Of a DNA stretch of 8,165 bases, positions 5,057-8,165 are shown piece after piece; within the stretch, counting starts at the first letter, position 1; each line of letters begins with the position of its first letter. Origin of the DNA: Candidatus Uhrbacteria bacterium. Lineage in GTDB: Bacteria > Patescibacteriota > Patescibacteriia > UBA9934. A program made the translations under genes and the position numbers. The notes below the pieces were generated by a model. The model saw nothing but the letters and a program-made list of their open reading frames with translations, ran no database searches and was not told where the DNA came from. Location of the stretch: the NCBI GenBank assembly GCA_003453595.1, contig DMOG01000030.1, positions 1 to 8,165 on the forward strand. Reading direction: 5' to 3'.

Positions 5057-5911
5057 TTAATTCGGCTCAACAAATATCACCCGCTTTGGACCGTTGGCTG
5101 GATCGCCGTTGTTCCAGTCTCCCATGGCACTCATTATAACATCAATATCATATACATACCCTTGGCCATTGCGCGTTCCAGGATCGTTGGTAATCCATTG
5201 ACTCTTAGTGTAACCCCTCAAAACTAGCATGTGATACAAAGGTCCGATTCCAGAAAAATTCGGATTTCCAAGTTCACGACCAGCTGCAGGTACTATAATT
5301 GGATAACCAAGAGCAATCTGTTCTTTGATTTGCTCAACGGTTGGATCTTCAACAACCCAAGCCCGCAATCCATAAAGCCCTTCAATTAATTCTGCGGTTT
5401 CCAAAACAGTTATATCAAGCAAATCTCCATGTACCTGATTTTCATAATCTATAAACTCCAAAATTCCAGCATCAGCAACATCGGCGTTAACCTGGCCTGA
5501 TGAAAATCCTTCAAAGTAAAGCCAAACCATGTAAGCAGAGGCTTCTTCACAAGCTTCTTGATATGGCAACGCCCAATTTCCGTGAGGCGCTTGAGAAGTA
5601 AACGGAACCGCTAAATTAAATTGAGTGGGGACAGAATCATCAACCTCAGTCTCTTTCACAACCTCCTTAGCCTCATCAATTCCCTCAACCTTTACTTCTT
5701 CCCCCACTTCGACGATAGGAGAAGTCTTCTCGCTTTCATCGATCTCGCTGGATCCCGACTCAACGGCAGGGATGAAAAAAGAGGAATCTTGAGTCTCCTC
5801 AAAAGTAACCTCCTGCACATCCACACTCGACCCATGATCAAAAGCAAAAGCCCAAACGCAAAATCCGATAAAGAAAATGAAAAATACTGATATTAAAATT
5901 CGACCTCGCAT
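5057..5911 (-). CDS. Membrane-anchored C39-like cysteine peptidase
   Basis: The N-terminal helix (4-24) is a signal anchor or uncleaved signal, followed by a long acidic linker (25-95, many Glu/Asp/Val) and a papain-like domain of the Peptidase_C39_2 type (97-284). Visible active-site elements are Q107 in PFTSQAPHGNW, the nucleophile C121 in EACEEASAYM, H227 in LYHMLVLRGY and N242-D243 in WITNDPGTRNGQGYVY. This order matches the family, so an active extracytoplasmic cysteine peptidase or amidase-like hydrolase is expected; the substrate is unknown, and without an ABC transporter domain it is not a bacteriocin exporter. Residues 46-70 in the linker coincide with a palindromic repeat. The ATG at 5911 overlaps the end of the Cys-rich gene by 19 nt, which indicates translational coupling. 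It is the last gene of the three-gene unit from 7641. Confidence 0.88.
   Translation of the reverse strand: MRGRILISVFFIFFIGFCVWAFAFDHGSSVDVQEVTFEETQDSSFFIPAVESGSSEIDESEKTSPIVEVGEEVKVEGIDEAKEVVKETEVDDSVPTQFNLAVPFTSQAPHGNWALPYQEACEEASAYMVWLYFEGFSSGQVNADVADAGILEFIDYENQVHGDLLDITVLETAELIEGLYGLRAWVVEDPTVEQIKEQIALGYPIIVPAAGRELGNPNFSGIGPLYHMLVLRGYTKSQWITNDPGTRNGQGYVYDIDVIMSAMGDWNNGDPANGPKRVIFVEPN
5702..5776. repeat. GAGAAG palindromic element inside the C39 gene
   Basis: GGAGAAGTCTTCTCG (5718-5732) is identical to 4971-4985; CCCACTTCKAC-type sequence (5702-5713) and GGGATGAA (5769-5776) occur at the same ends as in the intergenic copy. It is shorter than that copy because of differences in the interior. 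It is translated in frame as part of the acidic linker (residues 46-70). Confidence 0.6.
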
Positions 5912-6252
5912 ATACCTATTTCTTCAATTTTTTCAACACAATTATGATCCACGGGACACTGATGATCTTCACGACAGTAACAATACTCCTGGCAAAGCTC
6001 CATACAAACAACCTCAGGATTTTCTGCCTCCTCACCACGACAAGCCGACCCACAAGCCTCCCACTGTCCCCCAGCACTCTCGCAAGAAGCCTGAGTTAAT
6101 TGTTCAACCTGCTCTCCCCTCCTTTGAAAGGAGGCGTCGGGGGAGGTCACATCTTGATTGACCATCTGCACAATTCCAAGCACAATTGCTACAAACAAAA
6201 TAGCCAGAAGTAATACCCCGTGCCATGATTTAAACTCAACATTTTTTTTCAT
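5893..6252 (-). CDS. Membrane-anchored ten-cysteine protein
   Basis: The 119-aa product has a basic N-terminus, one membrane helix (about 12-31) and an exported C-terminal region with ten cysteines (57, 68, 71, 83, 87, 91, 93, 99, 105, 115). The even number and dense spacing (CGSAC, then C...C...C.C) suggest five disulfides. The spacing resembles the trypsin-inhibitor-like (TIL) cysteine-rich fold, but this is a visual resemblance only. Residues 35-47 between helix and Cys domain are encoded by a palindromic repeat. It starts three bases after the nuclease gene stop, and its last codons overlap the start of the C39-like peptidase gene. Its position directly before a surface cysteine peptidase makes a partner, substrate or inhibitor role possible but unproved. 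ATG at 6252 has no RBS; TGATAT precedes it. Confidence 0.8.
   Translation of the reverse strand: MKKNVEFKSWHGVLLLAILFVAIVLGIVQMVNQDVTSPDASFQRRGEQVEQLTQASCESAGGQWEACGSACRGEEAENPEVVCMELCQEYCYCREDHQCPVDHNCVEKIEEIGICEVEF
6113..6148. repeat. CCCCTCC-type palindromic element, copy 4, inside the Cys-rich gene
   Basis: CCTCCTTT-G-AAAGGAGG (6118-6134) preceded by CTCC and followed by GGGGGAGGTCAC. The flank order shows that this copy is inverted relative to copies 1-3, so the opposite strand of the element is translated, giving VTSPDASFQRRGE (residues 35-47) with the frame preserved. Confidence 0.7.
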
Positions 6253-6255
6253 ATA

Positions 6256-7641
6256 TCAATCTTGTTTACGGGCCCATTGCATTATGAACCAGGTTGCTCG
6301 CACATCGTCTTCATTATAATCAACAATTTTTTGCAATGCCGCACTATCACCTGTTTGGCAATAGTCATGGAACCACAAGACAGAATCAAGCCCAGACGCG
6401 TCGGCTGTCCTCCAAGAAAATCCTAAATGTTTAGCAATATCTTTAAGCGAATAAAATGGCAATGGAAAAATCACTGACTCGCGAAATATTGGCAATATAT
6501 CAACTCCTCTAACTGTTAATTGTTCATCAACTGTTGAGGGAGCACCAAACTTAGCAACTGTGCGACGGAACACATCAGTCTCGTACCAGCCATAATGATA
6601 AACCTTTGCTGTCGGATACTTTTGTAAAAATGCCACAAAATCTCGCCACATACCTTCGGTCTCAGACTCGTCTTTGGCAAAAAATTGATGATAGGTTTCT
6701 TGTCCGTCTGCAATCTTTAAAACACCGATTAAATAATGGAGATCACGCAAAGGATCACTTTCAATATCAACCACTAACTCAACCTCACCGGCTTCTGGTA
6801 ATTCAATCTTGTGTAATTTAATGACCTTATTTTCCTTCAAAGCCTTGGCTTGTTGTTGCAAAAAAACCATACGGTCGTGTGGAACACCAACCACAGAATT
6901 AAGTTGCTGGTTTGATGCCAATGCAAGAGTTGAAAGAGTGCCAATCCCTGCTTCTCTAATTGAATCTGCTTCACTGCGCCAAAGGCGATTGAGCAAAGAA
7001 AGGTCATCGCACTCGCGGGCCTTTGCCTGACATTCTGAAAAATAAGGCGACTGCTTACAATCTGCTGTTAAAAAAATCGGTGGCTCTTCACCTGCCATGA
7101 TGCGTTCAATACGATCAAGTGTTAGATGAAACTCAACTAAAATATCATCAATTAAATATCCTTCAATCTCTCCGTTAGTATGTAAAACATATCCCTGGAT
7201 TGGACGCACACCCTGAATCTTTTCCAAAATCTCGGCATAAAATGTGCCTTGGAATCGATATTCATCCTTTAAGTGTGACGATCGCTTAATGTCGCAAGCC
7301 ACATAATACCAATTACCAAAGTTTGATTTGCCTTCAACTCGCTCCAGCACATCTGGCCTTCCCACCCAATCACGATGCACTAGCGCACCTTTAAAAATAG
7401 TTTGAGCTCCCTGCTGCATCAGCTGAATCGTCCGTTGCGCCGCCTCATCAATGTCATCAAGATCAACTTCTTCCATATCGCGATCCTGCAAAAGCTCAAG
7501 CTCACGCTCGCGCAAAAGCCCCTCATCTTGAAGTTTCCGCATAATCGGCTCACGCACATCCTGTCCGTCCCGCATTTCATACATTAACCAATGCGGACAT
7601 TTAAGGTATTTATAAAAAGTTTGTTCAGTGATTTGGGGCAT
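6256..7641 (-). CDS. TM0106-family RecB-like nuclease with RNase H-like domain
   Basis: The 461-aa protein combines two nuclease domains. The N-terminal half (about 1-215) is a RecB/Cas4-like PD-(D/E)XK domain: KCPHWL (14-19), D97 in GRPDVLE, D117 and K119 in CDIKRS, and Q131 in QGTFYAEIL. The C-terminal half (about 285-461) is a YprB/RNase H-like 3'-5' exonuclease domain: D292 and E294 in VDIESDP, the YHYGWYE segment, and DYNEDDVRATW (441-451). This is the architecture of the TM0106 family, whose exact role is unknown but probably lies in nucleic acid processing or repair. Cysteines 15, 195, 204 and 211 could bind an iron-sulfur cluster, although the position expected for a Cys in the CxxC part holds Ser198. 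ATG at 7641 (MPQITEQ) is chosen over a TTG at 7659. It leads the unit with the Cys-rich and C39 genes. Confidence 0.9.
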   Translation of the reverse strand: MPQITEQTFYKYLKCPHWLMYEMRDGQDVREPIMRKLQDEGLLRERELELLQDRDMEEVDLDDIDEAAQRTIQLMQQGAQTIFKGALVHRDWVGRPDVLERVEGKSNFGNWYYVACDIKRSSHLKDEYRFQGTFYAEILEKIQGVRPIQGYVLHTNGEIEGYLIDDILVEFHLTLDRIERIMAGEEPPIFLTADCKQSPYFSECQAKARECDDLSLLNRLWRSEADSIREAGIGTLSTLALASNQQLNSVVGVPHDRMVFLQQQAKALKENKVIKLHKIELPEAGEVELVVDIESDPLRDLHYLIGVLKIADGQETYHQFFAKDESETEGMWRDFVAFLQKYPTAKVYHYGWYETDVFRRTVAKFGAPSTVDEQLTVRGVDILPIFRESVIFPLPFYSLKDIAKHLGFSWRTADASGLDSVLWFHDYCQTGDSAALQKIVDYNEDDVRATWFIMQWARKQD

Positions 7642-7645
7642 AGTA

Positions 7646-7656
7646 GTTATAGTATA
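7646..7656 (-). promoter_or_regulatory. -10-like box close to the nuclease start
   Basis: TATACT (7656-7651) lies nine bases before the ATG at 7641, the same distance as TATAAT from the holin-like ATG; an overlapping TATAAC (7651-7646) repeats the arrangement at the UMP kinase gene. No Shine-Dalgarno sequence is present, so a leaderless or very short-leader transcript is likely. Confidence 0.45.
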
Positions 7657-7657
7657 C

Positions 7658-7770
7658 AAGGTGATGAGAGGTTATAAAAGGTCATAGAGGTAATCAAAGG
7701 AAACAAAGATAATTGTTGCAATAATTTCTTGATCAACCTTTTATCACTTTTAATCACCTTTTTAACCTTC
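7658..7770. repeat. Inverted arrays of AGGT boxes at about 10-bp spacing
   Basis: On the plus strand AGGT occurs at 7659, 7669, 7679 and 7688, with AGGA at 7698 (spacing 10, 10, 9, 10). On the other side, ACCT or ACTT occurs at 7736, 7746, 7756 and 7765 (spacing 10, 10, 9). The two arms are imperfect inverted repeats of about 40 nt and surround ATTG-TTG-CAAT (7712-7722). With the start region of the nuclease gene on one side and a terminator on the other, this is the only content of the gene-free stretch 7657-7771. It could be a phased protein-binding array or a large RNA/DNA hairpin; neither is established. Confidence 0.65.
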
Positions 7771-7771
7771 T

Positions 7772-7808
7772 AAAAAGCGAAAAGCCCGCAACCTGGTGAG
7801 TTGCGAGC
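7772..7808 (-). terminator. Rho-independent terminator after the right-edge gene
   Basis: On the minus strand GCTCGCAAC (7808-7800) pairs with GTTGCGGGC (7792-7784) in a 9-bp stem with one G-T pair and a 7-nt loop, followed by TTTTCGCTTTTTA (7783-7771). It lies 22 nt beyond the stop of the right-edge membrane protein gene. Confidence 0.85.
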
Positions 7809-7830
7809 CGAGGGGGTTCTGTTTTTTCTG

Positions 7831-8165
7831 CTAGCCGAGGTTTTTGATAACGAATTTCCTTGTAAGAAGGATGGTCATCATCGTTGACTCAACTGCGAAG
7901 AAAGTCAAGGGTTGTGCAGCGTCCTTAATCGTCCATTGCGGGACCGCGACCAGAGCGCAGACGCACGACAGCCAGAAGACGATCCAGGCTGGAAGATTCT
8001 CGCGTGCTGGATCCTCCCATGCTGACATGAACGTGGGGATAGAACCAACAAATACTACAGAGAGCGATGCTGAAAGTCCCAGTACCGGACTATCAAAGAT
8101 TGCCCACAGGGCAATACCAGCCACGGCCCCAAGTATTCCAAAGGGGCATGTTCCCCAATCCAATT
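7831..8165 (-). CDS. Four-helix membrane protein, 5' end outside the window
   Basis: The open frame runs off the right edge; the visible 110 or so residues are the C-terminal part. Four hydrophobic segments are seen: FGILGAVAGIALWAIF, PVLGLSASLSVVFVGSIPTF, NLPAWIVFWLSCVCALVAV and AAQPLTFFAVESTMMTILL, with a basic tail (TRKFVIKNLG). Between the second and third segments is a polar loop with Trp, Asp and Glu (MSAWEDPARE). I do not recognise the family; it looks like a small uncharacterised membrane protein typical of CPR genomes. The TTG near the edge is not a credible start. The stop at 7831 is followed by a strong terminator. Base composition is GC-richer than in the central genes and resembles the small-gene region at the left end. 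Confidence 0.7.
   Translation of the reverse strand, partial: LDWGTCPFGILGAVAGIALWAIFDSPVLGLSASLSVVFVGSIPTFMSAWEDPARENLPAWIVFWLSCVCALVAVPQWTIKDAAQPLTFFAVESTMMTILLTRKFVIKNLG

Noticed and set aside
4961..5227. Plus-strand open frame antisense to the C39 gene end
   Set aside because: It is mostly antisense to a well-supported peptidase domain and begins inside the palindromic repeat.
7671..7775. Short minus-strand reading frame through the AGGT arrays
   Set aside because: No plausible start and RBS, low complexity, and the 10-bp spacing (not a multiple of three) points to a DNA or RNA signal rather than a peptide.
1..8165. tRNA, rRNA or insertion sequence
   Set aside because: No cloverleaf, conserved rRNA segment, transposase or paired terminal repeats with target duplication could be recognised by reading.

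Overview
All credible genes lie on the minus strand. The window looks like a chromosomal segment of a Patescibacteria/CPR (Parcubacteria-like) bacterium. This is inferred from gene content and style, not from a marker gene: an archaeal-type amino-acid-kinase-fold UMP kinase, a TM0106-type RecB/RNase H fusion, many short lineage-specific membrane or secreted proteins, almost no Shine-Dalgarno sequences in the AT-rich part (several ATGs sit 4-9 nt after a TATAAT-like box), and abundant small palindromic repeats, some lying inside genes.

Layout from the right edge, in the direction of transcription. (1) 8165-7831: the 3' part of a four-helix membrane protein, closed by an intrinsic terminator at 7772-7808. 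(2) 7770-7658: a gene-free region of two inverted arrays of AGGT boxes at about 10-bp period. (3) 7641-5057: a compact three-gene unit of TM0106-family nuclease, a membrane-anchored ten-cysteine protein, and a membrane-anchored C39-like peptidase (3-nt gap, then 19-nt overlap). (4) 5056-4835: a non-coding spacer holding a palindromic repeat related to one inside the C39 gene. (5) 4834-1806: a four-helix membrane protein, a five-helix membrane protein with an exported domain, queA (tRNA queuosine synthesis) and a YvlD/phage-holin-IV-like membrane protein, ended by a terminator that contains the last stop codon. (6) 1714-1004: UMP kinase, flanked on both sides by palindromic repeats.

(7) 1003-104 differs in style. 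It is visibly GC-richer below about 770, uses good Shine-Dalgarno sites, and carries two small genes (an 87-aa lipoprotein and a 42-aa single-helix membrane protein). Each is preceded by a near-identical 36-bp symmetric element (GACCAAA-N6-palindrome-N6-TTTGGTC) and by a hairpin abutting the ribosome binding site. A near-consensus promoter (TTGACA-N17-TATATT) overlaps the upstream terminator, and a 16-bp perfect hairpin ends the unit.

The points most worth following are the duplicated 36-bp leader element with its small-gene cassettes, palindromic elements translated in frame inside queA, the Cys-rich gene and the C39 gene, and the helically phased AGGT arrays. No tRNA, rRNA, CRISPR array or transposase was recognised.
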